DNA from: CBDAQA01 sp965247815
GTDB taxonomy: Bacteria; Planctomycetota; Phycisphaerae; Tepidisphaerales; Tepidisphaeraceae
Direction: 5' to 3'
Length of the DNA: 64,000 nucleotides
Assembly: GCA_965247815.1 (NCBI GenBank)
Contig: CBDFHW010000025.1
Span: 447,556-511,555 of the forward strand
Shown here: one piece after another, positions 52,366 to 60,993 of the stretch
Layout: each line of letters starts with the position of its first letter
Numbering within the stretch: the first letter of the stretch is position 1
Notes under the pieces: model-generated
Seen by the model: the letters and a program-made list of their open reading frames with translations, nothing else
Told to the model about the DNA's origin: nothing
The model's database searches: none
Position numbers and translations under genes: made by a program

Positions 52366-53643
52366 ATGAACTCAATCCTCATTCAGAACGGCACGATCCT
52401 GGACGCGTCCCAGAAATTGCACACCCGCGCGGACGTGCTGCTCCGCGACGGCAAAGTCGCGGCCATAGGCCAGAATCTCGGCCCCGCCGACCAGGTGATT
52501 GATGCCGCTGGCAAGTACGTCACGCCGGGGTTGATCGACATCCACGTGCATTTTCGCGAGCCCGGCGACGAGGAAGAAGAAACGATCGCGTCCGGCGCAG
52601 CCGCCGCCGTGGCCGGCGGGTTTACCACCGTCTGCTGTATGCCGAACACGAAACCGCCGCTCGACACCGAGGCGGCGATCGAATTCGTCCTCCGGGAAAG
52701 CCAACGGGTCGGGCTCGCTAACGTCTATCCGATCGGTGCGATCACCAAGGGCAGGGCGGGGAAAGAGCTGGCCGAGATCGGATCGATGCTCGCCCGCGGC
52801 GCGGTCGCGCTCAGCGACGACGGCGTCGGCGTTGCCGACCCTTCGGTGATGCGGAAGGCCCTGCAATACAGCAAGATGTTCGATGCCTGCATCATGCAGC
52901 ACTGCGAGGATCACGCGCTGGGCGGTGGCGCGATGCACGCCGGTGTCGTCTCGACGACGCTCGGTCTGCCCGGCATCCCGCCCGAGGCCGAACATTTGAT
53001 GATCGCCCGCGACCTGCTGCTCAACCGTACGATCGGTTGCCGTTATCACGTTCAGCACATCAGCACCGCCTGGAGCGTGGAATTAATTCGCCGCGGCAAA
53101 CGGGACGGGCAATCCGTCACCGCCGAGGTCGCGCCGCATCACCTATTGCTGACAGACGAGAGCTGCCGCGGGTACGACACCAATTACAAAATGAACCCCC
53201 CGCTGCGGACCGCATTCGACGTCAAAGCCTGCATCGAAGGCGTCGTCGACGGAACCCTCGACTGCCTCGCCACCGACCACGCCCCGCACTTGGCCGAGGA
53301 AAAAGAACTCGAGTTTCAGAACGCGCCGTTCGGCATCATCGGACTGGAATGCGCGCTGCCGTTGTATATCAAAGCCCTGGTCGAGCCGGGTCACATCGGG
53401 TGGATGAAGCTGATCGACCTGATGACGATCGCCGGGGCGAAGATCGCGAAGCTGAAAAAGGGAACGCTGGCGATCGGTGCCGACGCGGACCTCACGATCA
53501 TTGATCCCCACGCGAAATGGACGATCGACAAGAAAAAGTTCCGCGGCAAAAGCAGCAATTGCCCGTTCGACGGCTGGGAAGTCACCGGTCGGGCGACGCA
53601 CACCATCGTCGGCGGAATGCTGAAATGGTCGTTAACCAAGTGA
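52366..53643 (+). CDS. pyrC: dihydroorotase (class I type)
   Basis: 425 residues, the usual length for the long form that forms complexes with PyrB. It closes carbamoyl-aspartate to dihydroorotate. DIHVHFREPGDEEEETI gives the zinc ligands, followed by GGFTTVCCMPNTKPPLDTE, QHCEDHAL, HVQHISTA and TDHAPH. The frame continues upstream through pyrB, but the family start is at MNSILIQNGTI, so the ATG at 52366 was chosen. It is the last gene of the overlapping amidase-pyrR-pyrB-pyrC set. Confidence 0.97.
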   Translation: MNSILIQNGTILDASQKLHTRADVLLRDGKVAAIGQNLGPADQVIDAAGKYVTPGLIDIHVHFREPGDEEEETIASGAAAAVAGGFTTVCCMPNTKPPLDTEAAIEFVLRESQRVGLANVYPIGAITKGRAGKELAEIGSMLARGAVALSDDGVGVADPSVMRKALQYSKMFDACIMQHCEDHALGGGAMHAGVVSTTLGLPGIPPEAEHLMIARDLLLNRTIGCRYHVQHISTAWSVELIRRGKRDGQSVTAEVAPHHLLLTDESCRGYDTNYKMNPPLRTAFDVKACIEGVVDGTLDCLATDHAPHLAEEKELEFQNAPFGIIGLECALPLYIKALVEPGHIGWMKLIDLMTIAGAKIAKLKKGTLAIGADADLTIIDPHAKWTIDKKKFRGKSSNCPFDGWEVTGRATHTIVGGMLKWSLTK

Positions 53644-53656
53644 TTCGGGCGCACCC

Positions 53657-53725
53657 CGTTTAAGCCGCCTCGTTTGCGAGGCGTTCCGTGTCACGCCAAC
53701 GCCTCGCAAGCGAGCCGGTTAAACG
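53657..53725. repeat. long imperfect palindrome between pyrC and argH
   Basis: The arms 53657-53685 and 53698-53725 both read, from the outside, CGTTTAA, then CCG/CCGG, then a CTCG-TTGCGAGGCGTT core. One mismatch and a one-base length difference interrupt about 28 paired bases, with a 12-nt loop. No T tract follows on either strand. It could be a processing or termination hairpin or a REP-like element. Confidence 0.8.
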
Positions 53726-53781
53726 TAACGCAATTCGCATCCGCTGTTCAACAACGTCCCGATTTCTCTACAATTCGCCGC

Positions 53782-55194
53782 ATGACCGACAAGCCCGAAA
53801 AATCTTGGCAGGCCCGCATCTCCGAATCAACCGACGCGATCGCGCAGAAGTTCGTCGAATCGATTTCGTACGACCGGCGGATTTATAAACAGGACATCGC
53901 CGGGTCGATCGCGCACGCGACGATGCTGGCCAAGGTGCAGTTGATCACCGACGCCGAGCGGGACGCAATCGTGGCCGGGCTGAAGTCCATCGAGTCCGAC
54001 ATCGAAGCGGGGAACTTCGTCTTCGACGAAAGCCTGGAAGACATCCACATGGTCGTCGAGGCCGCGTTGATCGACCGCATCGGCGAGCCGGGGAAAAAGT
54101 TGCACACGGGGCGGAGCCGGAATGATCAGGTGGCGCTGGATCTGCGACTTTGGCTGCTTCAAGCACAAGAGCAGGTCTACGGCGGCTTGCGTTCACTCGT
54201 GACCGCTTTCGTCGGCTTGGCCGAGAAGTCCCGTGACACGGTGATGCCTTCGTTTACTCACCTCCAACGTGCTCAGCCAATTGTTGCTGGAGCAGAGTGC
54301 CTGTCGTGGGCAGACATGTTCCGGTCGGACGAAGGCCGGATAATGGCTTCCCCTGAACTCATGCGGAACCCGCTCGGGAGTGGGGCAATTGCAGGCACGT
54401 CGCTGCCAATCGACCGGCGTATGACATCCGAAGACTTGGACCTAGGGCAAGATGCCGGTTGGTACGGTCCGAGCATCAACGACACTGCGTCTCGAGACGA
54501 AGCGGTCGAGTTTCTATTCGGCCTTTCGATGATCTCGATGCACCTCTCCCGCTGGGCCGAGCAGTGGATCATTTACATGACGACCGAGTTCGGGTTCATC
54601 AAGATCGCCGACCGTTATACGACCAGCAGTTCGATGATGCCGCAGAAGCGGAACCCGGACATGCTGGAGCTGATCCGCGGCCGGTGCGGGAACGTGTACG
54701 GCGACCTGTTCGCGCTGATGACGATCTTGAAAGGCCTGCCGATCGGCTACAACCGCGACCTGCAGGAGGACAAGCGGATCGTCTTCCGGGCCTACGACAC
54801 GGTCAGCAGCTGCCTCACGATGGCGGCCGCGATCGTGAACTCGGCCAGCTACGACAAGGCCCGCATCGAGCCTAGCTTGGACAAGGGCTTCCTCGACGCC
54901 ACCAGCCTTGCCGAATATCTAGTCACCAAAGGCATCGCGTTCCGCACCGCCCACCACATCGTCGGCACGCTGGTCGCCCGGTGCGAAAAAGAGGGAAAGC
55001 ACGCCTTGTCACAACTGAGCGTCGAGGCGTTCAACGAAGCGATCGCCACCAAGAGCGAGATCCGCATCGACGAAGAGATCTACGACTGCCTGGGCGCGGC
55101 CAACGTGGTCAAACGGTACCAAAGCGCCGGCGCCGCCGGCGGCAAACCCTTCGAAGCACAACTCGCGGCATGGAAGCAGCGGCTGGGCGTTTAG
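53782..55194 (+). CDS. argH: argininosuccinate lyase
   Basis: 470 residues. It cleaves argininosuccinate to arginine and fumarate. The N-terminus KSWQARISESTDAIAQKFVE (family pattern WGGRF reduced to WQARI), HTGRSRNDQVALDLRLWLL, TPYTHLQRAQP-like (here PSFTHLQRAQPIVAG) and the fumarase-family signature SSMMPQKRNPDMLELIRGR identify it. The ATG at 53782 begins the family sequence; upstream starts add unrelated residues. It follows pyrC after 138 bp containing a long palindrome, so it is probably expressed separately. Confidence 0.97.
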   Translation: MTDKPEKSWQARISESTDAIAQKFVESISYDRRIYKQDIAGSIAHATMLAKVQLITDAERDAIVAGLKSIESDIEAGNFVFDESLEDIHMVVEAALIDRIGEPGKKLHTGRSRNDQVALDLRLWLLQAQEQVYGGLRSLVTAFVGLAEKSRDTVMPSFTHLQRAQPIVAGAECLSWADMFRSDEGRIMASPELMRNPLGSGAIAGTSLPIDRRMTSEDLDLGQDAGWYGPSINDTASRDEAVEFLFGLSMISMHLSRWAEQWIIYMTTEFGFIKIADRYTTSSSMMPQKRNPDMLELIRGRCGNVYGDLFALMTILKGLPIGYNRDLQEDKRIVFRAYDTVSSCLTMAAAIVNSASYDKARIEPSLDKGFLDATSLAEYLVTKGIAFRTAHHIVGTLVARCEKEGKHALSQLSVEAFNEAIATKSEIRIDEEIYDCLGAANVVKRYQSAGAAGGKPFEAQLAAWKQRLGV

Positions 55195-55307
55195 CTCTGT
55201 TCTTTCGCGAAAAACTAGAACGGATAGGCGTGGATTGCGCGTCGGTTTGACATCATTTTGGTCCAGATTTATCTTTGGATTCGTCCAGTTCAGCTTTCGG
55301 GGGACGC

Positions 55308-56066
55308 ATGTCACAATTTATTCAGCCGCTCGAAAATCGGGTTCTGATGTCGGTCACGGCAACGACTTTGCCAATCGACGCATCGACGATCTCGGCCGAC
55401 GTGGCAGCAATGCGCTCGGCATTTGCCGATCTGCGCGCCGAAATCTCCGCCGTTCGCTCGACTGTCCTTAACTGGCCGATCGTCGCAGGTCCCAAGACTA
55501 ACCGCGTCACAAACGCCCAGCTGCAGGTCGCATTGAATAGCAGCACCGGTAAGCGGGGTCAGAAGCAGTTTTTCGCCGAGGTACAGATGTCAGCGGCGGC
55601 GGTCCAGTATGCGAAAGGCGGGTCCATCGACGGAACCAAGCTGCTGTATCAGTGGCCCGACTCGACGACGAGAGCAAACGTCGCGCGGGAGATCGAACAA
55701 TTGAGTTTGGTCAGTAAGCGCGACGATGTTTTGCAGGCGGCCGTTGCTCGAAAGACAACGAGATTCGGCGCGGCGTCTGAGAGCCTGTGGACTGCAAACC
55801 CAGATCTCTGGAGCATCGTGACCAAGGGCGAGGCTACAATCGCGGACAAAACCGCAGTGTTTGTGTCGGACGCGACGAAGTTCGATACTGACTCTTCACA
55901 GATGGCCGACCACCTGCGGGAAGCTCTTAAAATGTCGCCTCGACCGGTCTCGGTCCGGCCGGCGACCCATTACTGGTCGGGCAAATACGGCTACTACTTT
56001 TCAGTGCCTTCTGCTGCCGCAGATCCGCAGATCGAGCTCGATATTATAAATCAGTCCAATGGCTAA
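55308..56066 (+). CDS. exported planctomycete protein with LEPR-type motif, unknown function
   Basis: 252 residues. The N-terminus SQFIQPLENRVLMSVTATTL carries the planctomycete export motif (LExRxLxS), as in the giant protein. The rest is a predicted helical and then mixed domain: AAMRSAFADLRAEISAVRST, QMSAAAVQYAKGGSIDGTKL, SLWTANPDLWSIVTKGEATI, THYWSGKYGYYFSVPSA. I recognise no enzyme family and see no membrane segment. GGGG lies a few bases before the ATG at 55308. It follows argH on the same strand after 113 bp. Confidence 0.75.
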   Translation: MSQFIQPLENRVLMSVTATTLPIDASTISADVAAMRSAFADLRAEISAVRSTVLNWPIVAGPKTNRVTNAQLQVALNSSTGKRGQKQFFAEVQMSAAAVQYAKGGSIDGTKLLYQWPDSTTRANVAREIEQLSLVSKRDDVLQAAVARKTTRFGAASESLWTANPDLWSIVTKGEATIADKTAVFVSDATKFDTDSSQMADHLREALKMSPRPVSVRPATHYWSGKYGYYFSVPSAAADPQIELDIINQSNG

Positions 56067-56388
56067 CTCGTTAAGCGACACTTCGATCGCTGTTTCAAAC
56101 CCGAGGCAATGCGATAGTGAGACTAAGTCTCACCACATCCTAAGAATCATGTGGCTGCCAAGGCCGGGTGCTCCTTGTGGAGGCGGGGCTGTTACAGTTA
56201 CATCCGATTGTTGATCGAGTGCCGAATCACGCCGTTGGTTCTTGCGGCACTTTTAATCCGACTGACTCTAGTGACCAGGGAAGCTATTTCAGGTGCTTGG
56301 AATTGAAATGAGTCGCCGGTCGTGACTTACGCGACCGGCGGCTCGTGCATTCTCAATTAGCAGCCATTGCTGGCGGGCTAACAATTGC
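56067..56388. other. gap with one hairpin, no gene seen
   Basis: About 320 bp between convergent genes. The only structure I see is the palindrome CGCCGGTCG/CGACCGGCG at 56314-56340. No T tract follows it on either strand, but it could end transcription of the convergent genes. Confidence 0.4.
56314..56340. terminator. possible bidirectional terminator hairpin
   Basis: Arms of 9 bp, CGCCGGTCG (56314-56322) and CGACCGGCG (56332-56340), with a 9-nt loop, lying between the convergent LEPR-motif gene and the FtsK-like gene. There is no uridine tract, so it is only a candidate. Confidence 0.35.
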
Positions 56389-59300
56389 TCAATTTCGCGA
56401 CAGCTTTTGTTTCACTTCGACCAGCCAGTCGGTCTCCGGCATCGCGTAGGGTCGGAATCGCTCCATGGTGCCCTGCTCTTCACTGTAGACCAGCGCTTTG
56501 TGGTACCCGAGTTTGTTGGCGTTTGGCGAGTCGATCAAGCCGCTGCTGTCGGTGGCGCTCATCTGGAACAGCACACGGTTGTCGAACTCGCGCATCGTCC
56601 CGCGCTCGAACGTCCGGTCGATCGAGACCATGGTGTCGACCCAGGCAATCACGTGCACGCCGTTGGGCGGACCTTCCCGCAGGATCTCGGCGAACTGTTT
56701 GCCGGTGTTCGCCTTTTTCGGTTCGTCGCTCATGCTGAAGCTGCTGCTGTAGTCGTCTTCGGCTTTGCGGAGTGCTCGATAACGCTGCAGACCATAGACG
56801 AAAACATAGATCGACGGGGCTCCGGGTTGTTCGTTTTCCTGGCGGTCGGTGACCACCTTCGCGACTTCGTCGATCGCTTCGGGCACCGCCCGCATGTCGG
56901 GCATTTTCACCTCGTGCGGGAGCGCCGATTTTACTTTCTCGAGCGTGCCGGCGAGGTTGCTGTCTCCGGCGGTGCCGTCGAGGATGTAGAAGATTGCCTG
57001 CCCAGGCGGTTGCTGGGCGGCGATGCCGATGATCATTTCTGACATCATCGCCATCGATTGTTCTTCGGCCTGTCCGACGATCAGCACGTTGGTGCCGGAC
57101 TGCCGGCGGAACTGAATCGCCGGGGGGTCCTTGATCGCCACCGGGTCACCGAGCCAGCCGCTCGCCCCGGCGGTGCCGACCGTGGCCGGCCACTTCCCGC
57201 TGTGGAGCAGCGACATCAGCTTGACGTTGCGGCGGATGTCGGCCGCCGCATTGCCTTCGAACACGATCGGATAACCGAACCGTTCGAAGTACGGCTTCGC
57301 TTTGCTCGCCAGATCGGCGAGGTAAACATCGCGGGCCTTGTCGGACAGGTAGGCGACTTGGAACGGGCTGTTCCCCTCGACCGCGCCGTTGGCGTCGTTG
57401 TAGATCGCTTCACCCGGTCGAGTCAGCAAACGGGCGGCTGAGTTGTTGTCACCCAGGATTAACTGGCTGTCGGCTTCACTGGTCTGGAGCGCGATACGAA
57501 CGCCGAACTGTGACAGCACCGCACGCGGCAATCCACCCGCCCCGCCGATGGTCTGCGATCCAAGCAGCACGTGCATGCCGAACGCTCGGCCCTGACGGAC
57601 GAGTCGCTCGATCAGCAGCGCGGCTTCCTGCGCGAGCTTGTCGTCTTCGGTAAAAAACTCCTGAAATTCGTCGATGATCAGCAGCGTCCGGGGAACCACC
57701 TCGGAGTTGCCGTCTCGGCGGTAGCTGATCAGATCCTGCACGCCGGCCTTGCGGAACAACTCACCCCGGCGGGCGAGTTCCACGTCAAGACGGGTCAACA
57801 GGCTGAGCCCGAACTCGCGGTCACTCTCGACGGCGATCGCCCGGGCGTGCGGCAGCAGGTTGTGGGCATATGTCTTGAACTCGACGCCCTTCTTGAAGTC
57901 GACCAGATACAGTTCCACCTCGTCCGGCGAATACCACAGCGCGGCGTTGGTAATCATCGCGTGCATGAGCGTCGATTTACCAGACCCGGTTTTACCGGCG
58001 ATCAGCACGTGTTGAGACACGCCTTTGCCGAGCGTGAGCGACTGGAACCGATTCGCGCCCTTGCGGCCGACCATGATGTCGATCTCGGCGCTGGTGCTTC
58101 CGGTCCAGAATTGTTCCGGCGTGGGCGCAATAACGGCGAACGGAACCTCGACGCGCTTGGCGGCTTTCGCGCCGGCACCGACCTTCAACAGAATCTGTGT
58201 CAACGCTTCGTCGCTCGGCGGCGGGTCCAGATTCAATGGCAGTTGACGGAACACTTCGTCGTCCCAGACGAACCGGTCGTCTTTGCGGATGATGTTCACG
58301 CTGTGGGCTTTGAGTTCGTCCAGATGGGCACCGGCGGGAAGCGAAGCACGAACGTCGCGAGAGATGAGCGTGTAAACGCCACACCGGGCACCGCTGGACG
58401 CGATGCTGTTCAACCGGCGAAATGCCTCGGTCGAGAAATTGGTCGGCAAGTCGGCGATCACCAGGAAGCGGTACGGTTCGGCAAGCTCGCCCGCTTGTGC
58501 GTTGTAGTCGTCGATGTTGCTGAATTCATTCCGCAGGTATTTCTGAATGACGGTTTCCATGTGCTCGGCCAAGCCGGCGAGCTTCTGGTCGATCTGATCC
58601 TGACTGGTCCAGATTTTTCCACCCACCAGTTGCTCGTCGAACTCGTGCAGATGCATGAAACCGGCGAAGTTCTGTCCCAGCCCAACGGGATCGATCATGA
58701 CGAATCGCACCCGGCCAGCGGGGAGGCTGGTCAGCAGCCGGGTCATGACCATCTGGAGGGCATCAATAGCCTCGGACCGGCCAGCATGGTCGGTATGAAT
58801 CAGCAGCGACGCCTGGGCGGGGAACGCGAGCAATGCCGGCAGCGAAAACGTGTCGGGCAGTTTGAGCGTTTTCGGAACGTTGTCGGCGATCTTGGTCAGG
58901 TCGACCTGCATCTCGCCGAAGCGAACACGGGACGCGAATTTTTTATTCGGGGTCCAGGCGCGCCAGGCCGGGTCGTTCCAGTCGACCGGCGTGTGCGAGG
59001 CTTCGCCGTCGTCGCCCATGGGTTCCTGAATTTCCTTGAGCCGGCTGTTCCAAGTCTGCTCCATCTCGGCCTTTCGCTGGCGGTAGCGATCTTCGATGGC
59101 CTGAGACTTGATCACGTTCTGGGCGGCTGCGTCCTTCACGTCCTTCTGTTTTTTATGTTCCAGATCGTGCTGTTGACGACGGAGTTGCTCGTCGGCCTCG
59201 GCGTTCTGGGTGTCACGGGCCTTCTCGAGCCGGGCCAGCTTCTGTGCCAATTCGCCCGCGGCAGTGGTGAGTGCGGCGGTCCGAGCGGCGGCCGCTTTTG

Positions 59301-60402
59301 CGGCCACCGGAGTGACCTGTTCTTTGACTGACTTCACTTCTTTGTTCCGCGCGTCCTGCGCGGCTTGCAGATCGACCTTCCGCTTCTCAGTTGCATTTAC
59401 CAACTGCTGGTCCGCGGCCTGTCTCGCGAGCGCGAGCGATTGCCGCAACGGCGTGTGGACCGCGCGGACCTGCTTGGTAGCGACGATGCGCAGAAAGATC
59501 CCGAGCACCACCAGGATACCGAATGTCCCGCCGGCAAAAATCCCGAGCTTATCCCATTGCGGTTCGGCGGGACTCGGTGACATGAGCAATTGCACCGCCG
59601 CAGCGGCACCGAGAGTGAGCACGGCAACGACCAGGATCGGACGACCGCCGACGAAAAGACTCGCGAGCGGCATCCGCTTCAGCTTCGTGACTTGTTGTTC
59701 GGCACTGGCCTTGTGGGTTGCGAAGGCGGCATCGGCGTCGGCGGCAATCGCCGGGTCGGGTTCGACCGGCGGGCTTCCGCTGGGGAGCGGCACGCCGTAA
59801 TCTTGCAGCAGTTTCAGCGACCGCACCTCCAGACCGGTCAGGTCTTCGATGGCAAGATTGACCTGTTCGGTTTTATCTTTGTAGACGGCGTTCGCCTGGC
59901 CGTTTCCGCTTTCGAGCACGCTGTCGGCAAGCCAGACCGCGTCGTCGTATTTCTTTTTCAGTTTCGATTCGATCGACTGCTTATCGGCGTCGAGCTTCTG
60001 CTTGGTCGCCTTGTCCGATAGCGCGAGCTTATTTTTTTCGGATTTATATCCGTTGGCGATTTCGGCGAGTCGGCCTTGGTGCTTCTGTTTGACGTCGTCG
60101 GACTGCTTAGCGTGTGTTTGCTCGATGGCGAAGTTTCGATCGCCGAAAGTTTTCTTGCTCTGCTCCTGGCTGCTGCGGTAGTCCCGCTCGATTTCGGATT
60201 CAGAAGTAGCCGAGTCGGCCGCGAGGGCGACCAGATCGCGGAGCGCCCCGCGCTGAATGTCACGATCGGTTTTGGGGCCCGATTCGGCGGCCGCGGCGAC
60301 GTCGGCGGCGACGACCGCGGCGAGCGGTTGTTCCGGACCGGAACTCGGGAGCATTTCATCGAGCACGGAAGCCTGGTTTGAGTGCAGCGACTGTGGTGTC
60401 AT
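56389..60402 (-). CDS. membrane-anchored coiled-coil FtsK/SpoIIIE-like ATPase with three tandem ATPase modules
   Basis: 1337 residues. Residues 70-230 are charged coiled coil. Two membrane segments (about 250-272, ILVVAVLTLGAAAAVQLL, and 284-306, GIFAGGTFGILVVLGIFL) are followed by more coiled coil to about 470. Module 1 (500-720) is FtsK-like but has HTDHAGRSEA where Walker A should be. Module 2 is intact: LIAGKTGSGKSTLMHAM (about 800), LVDFKKGVEF, TLLIIDEFQEFF (about 904) and HVLLGSQTIGG. Module 3 (1080 to the end) is degenerate again (IVGQAEEQSM). The one-active-of-three layout recalls EccC/EssC of type VII secretion, but no other T7SS gene is visible. It probably moves DNA or protein at the membrane. 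Confidence 0.85.
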   Translation of the reverse strand: MTPQSLHSNQASVLDEMLPSSGPEQPLAAVVAADVAAAAESGPKTDRDIQRGALRDLVALAADSATSESEIERDYRSSQEQSKKTFGDRNFAIEQTHAKQSDDVKQKHQGRLAEIANGYKSEKNKLALSDKATKQKLDADKQSIESKLKKKYDDAVWLADSVLESGNGQANAVYKDKTEQVNLAIEDLTGLEVRSLKLLQDYGVPLPSGSPPVEPDPAIAADADAAFATHKASAEQQVTKLKRMPLASLFVGGRPILVVAVLTLGAAAAVQLLMSPSPAEPQWDKLGIFAGGTFGILVVLGIFLRIVATKQVRAVHTPLRQSLALARQAADQQLVNATEKRKVDLQAAQDARNKEVKSVKEQVTPVAAKAAAARTAALTTAAGELAQKLARLEKARDTQNAEADEQLRRQQHDLEHKKQKDVKDAAAQNVIKSQAIEDRYRQRKAEMEQTWNSRLKEIQEPMGDDGEASHTPVDWNDPAWRAWTPNKKFASRVRFGEMQVDLTKIADNVPKTLKLPDTFSLPALLAFPAQASLLIHTDHAGRSEAIDALQMVMTRLLTSLPAGRVRFVMIDPVGLGQNFAGFMHLHEFDEQLVGGKIWTSQDQIDQKLAGLAEHMETVIQKYLRNEFSNIDDYNAQAGELAEPYRFLVIADLPTNFSTEAFRRLNSIASSGARCGVYTLISRDVRASLPAGAHLDELKAHSVNIIRKDDRFVWDDEVFRQLPLNLDPPPSDEALTQILLKVGAGAKAAKRVEVPFAVIAPTPEQFWTGSTSAEIDIMVGRKGANRFQSLTLGKGVSQHVLIAGKTGSGKSTLMHAMITNAALWYSPDEVELYLVDFKKGVEFKTYAHNLLPHARAIAVESDREFGLSLLTRLDVELARRGELFRKAGVQDLISYRRDGNSEVVPRTLLIIDEFQEFFTEDDKLAQEAALLIERLVRQGRAFGMHVLLGSQTIGGAGGLPRAVLSQFGVRIALQTSEADSQLILGDNNSAARLLTRPGEAIYNDANGAVEGNSPFQVAYLSDKARDVYLADLASKAKPYFERFGYPIVFEGNAAADIRRNVKLMSLLHSGKWPATVGTAGASGWLGDPVAIKDPPAIQFRRQSGTNVLIVGQAEEQSMAMMSEMIIGIAAQQPPGQAIFYILDGTAGDSNLAGTLEKVKSALPHEVKMPDMRAVPEAIDEVAKVVTDRQENEQPGAPSIYVFVYGLQRYRALRKAEDDYSSSFSMSDEPKKANTGKQFAEILREGPPNGVHVIAWVDTMVSIDRTFERGTMREFDNRVLFQMSATDSSGLIDSPNANKLGYHKALVYSEEQGTMERFRPYAMPETDWLVEVKQKLSRN

Positions 60403-60495
60403 CGATAATGTCTCGGCTAAACGCGGGTACTACTTCGCCAAACAGGGCGTTCATGAAGGATTATCGCACAAATGATAGACGCATACAAAACAAGA

Positions 60496-60524
60496 ACGCC
60501 GCGAGATGAAAACATTCGCGGCGT
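60496..60524 (-). terminator. terminator after rpmB
   Basis: ACGCCGCGA (60496-60504) and TCGCGGCGT (60516-60524) pair around an 11-nt loop. On the minus strand TCTTGTTTTG follows. On the plus strand ATTTTTAT follows after a short gap, so it could work in both directions. Confidence 0.7.
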
Positions 60525-60565
60525 CCGTGATTTTTATCAAAGTTTGCGCCCGTGCGGTGCGATGC

Positions 60566-60832
60566 TCAGGCCGCGGTCGCAACAGGCTTGGTCCACTTAC
60601 GGCGGACCGGCTTGACGACGAGCCCGAGGCGGATCGCCTTCGCGCTGACCTTGATCCGAACGATCGAACCGTCGACGACGGCGCGAACTTTCTGAATGTT
60701 CGGCTTAAACGTGCGGGCGGTGATCCCGGTCACCTTGGTGCCGACGCCGCCCAGGTACTTGGCTTTGCCGCGATGGGTGATCTGATTCCCGAACGTGGTC
60801 TTCTTACCGGTGAAATAGCAAACGCGTGGCAT
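60566..60832 (-). CDS. rpmB: 50S ribosomal protein L28
   Basis: 88 residues. PRVCYFTGKKTTFGNQITHR, GKAKYLGGVGTKVTG and TFKPNIQKVRAVVDGSIVRI identify L28, a small structural protein of the large ribosomal subunit. The usual CxxxGK cysteine region is reduced to one cysteine (CYFTGKKT), as in zinc-free L28 variants. AGGA lies 4-5 nt before the ATG. It is a single gene with its own terminator. Confidence 0.95.
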   Translation of the reverse strand: MPRVCYFTGKKTTFGNQITHRGKAKYLGGVGTKVTGITARTFKPNIQKVRAVVDGSIVRIKVSAKAIRLGLVVKPVRRKWTKPVATAA

Positions 60833-60993
60833 ACGATCCTCTACTGTTCAATTCCGAAATTCGAGCCAAGCAATATAGGTGTTCCCGGATTCAGTTGCAA
60901 GCCGGGCTGTCGGGGTTTCCGAATCGTTGTGGAAAATTGTATCTTGGCGGGGCTTGTCAGCCTGCGTTGGACTGAAATGACAGGGGTCGGATC

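Noticed and set aside
57571..59331. A 586-codon plus-strand open frame
   Set aside because: It is antisense to the intact FtsK-like ATPase, whose motifs are unambiguous.
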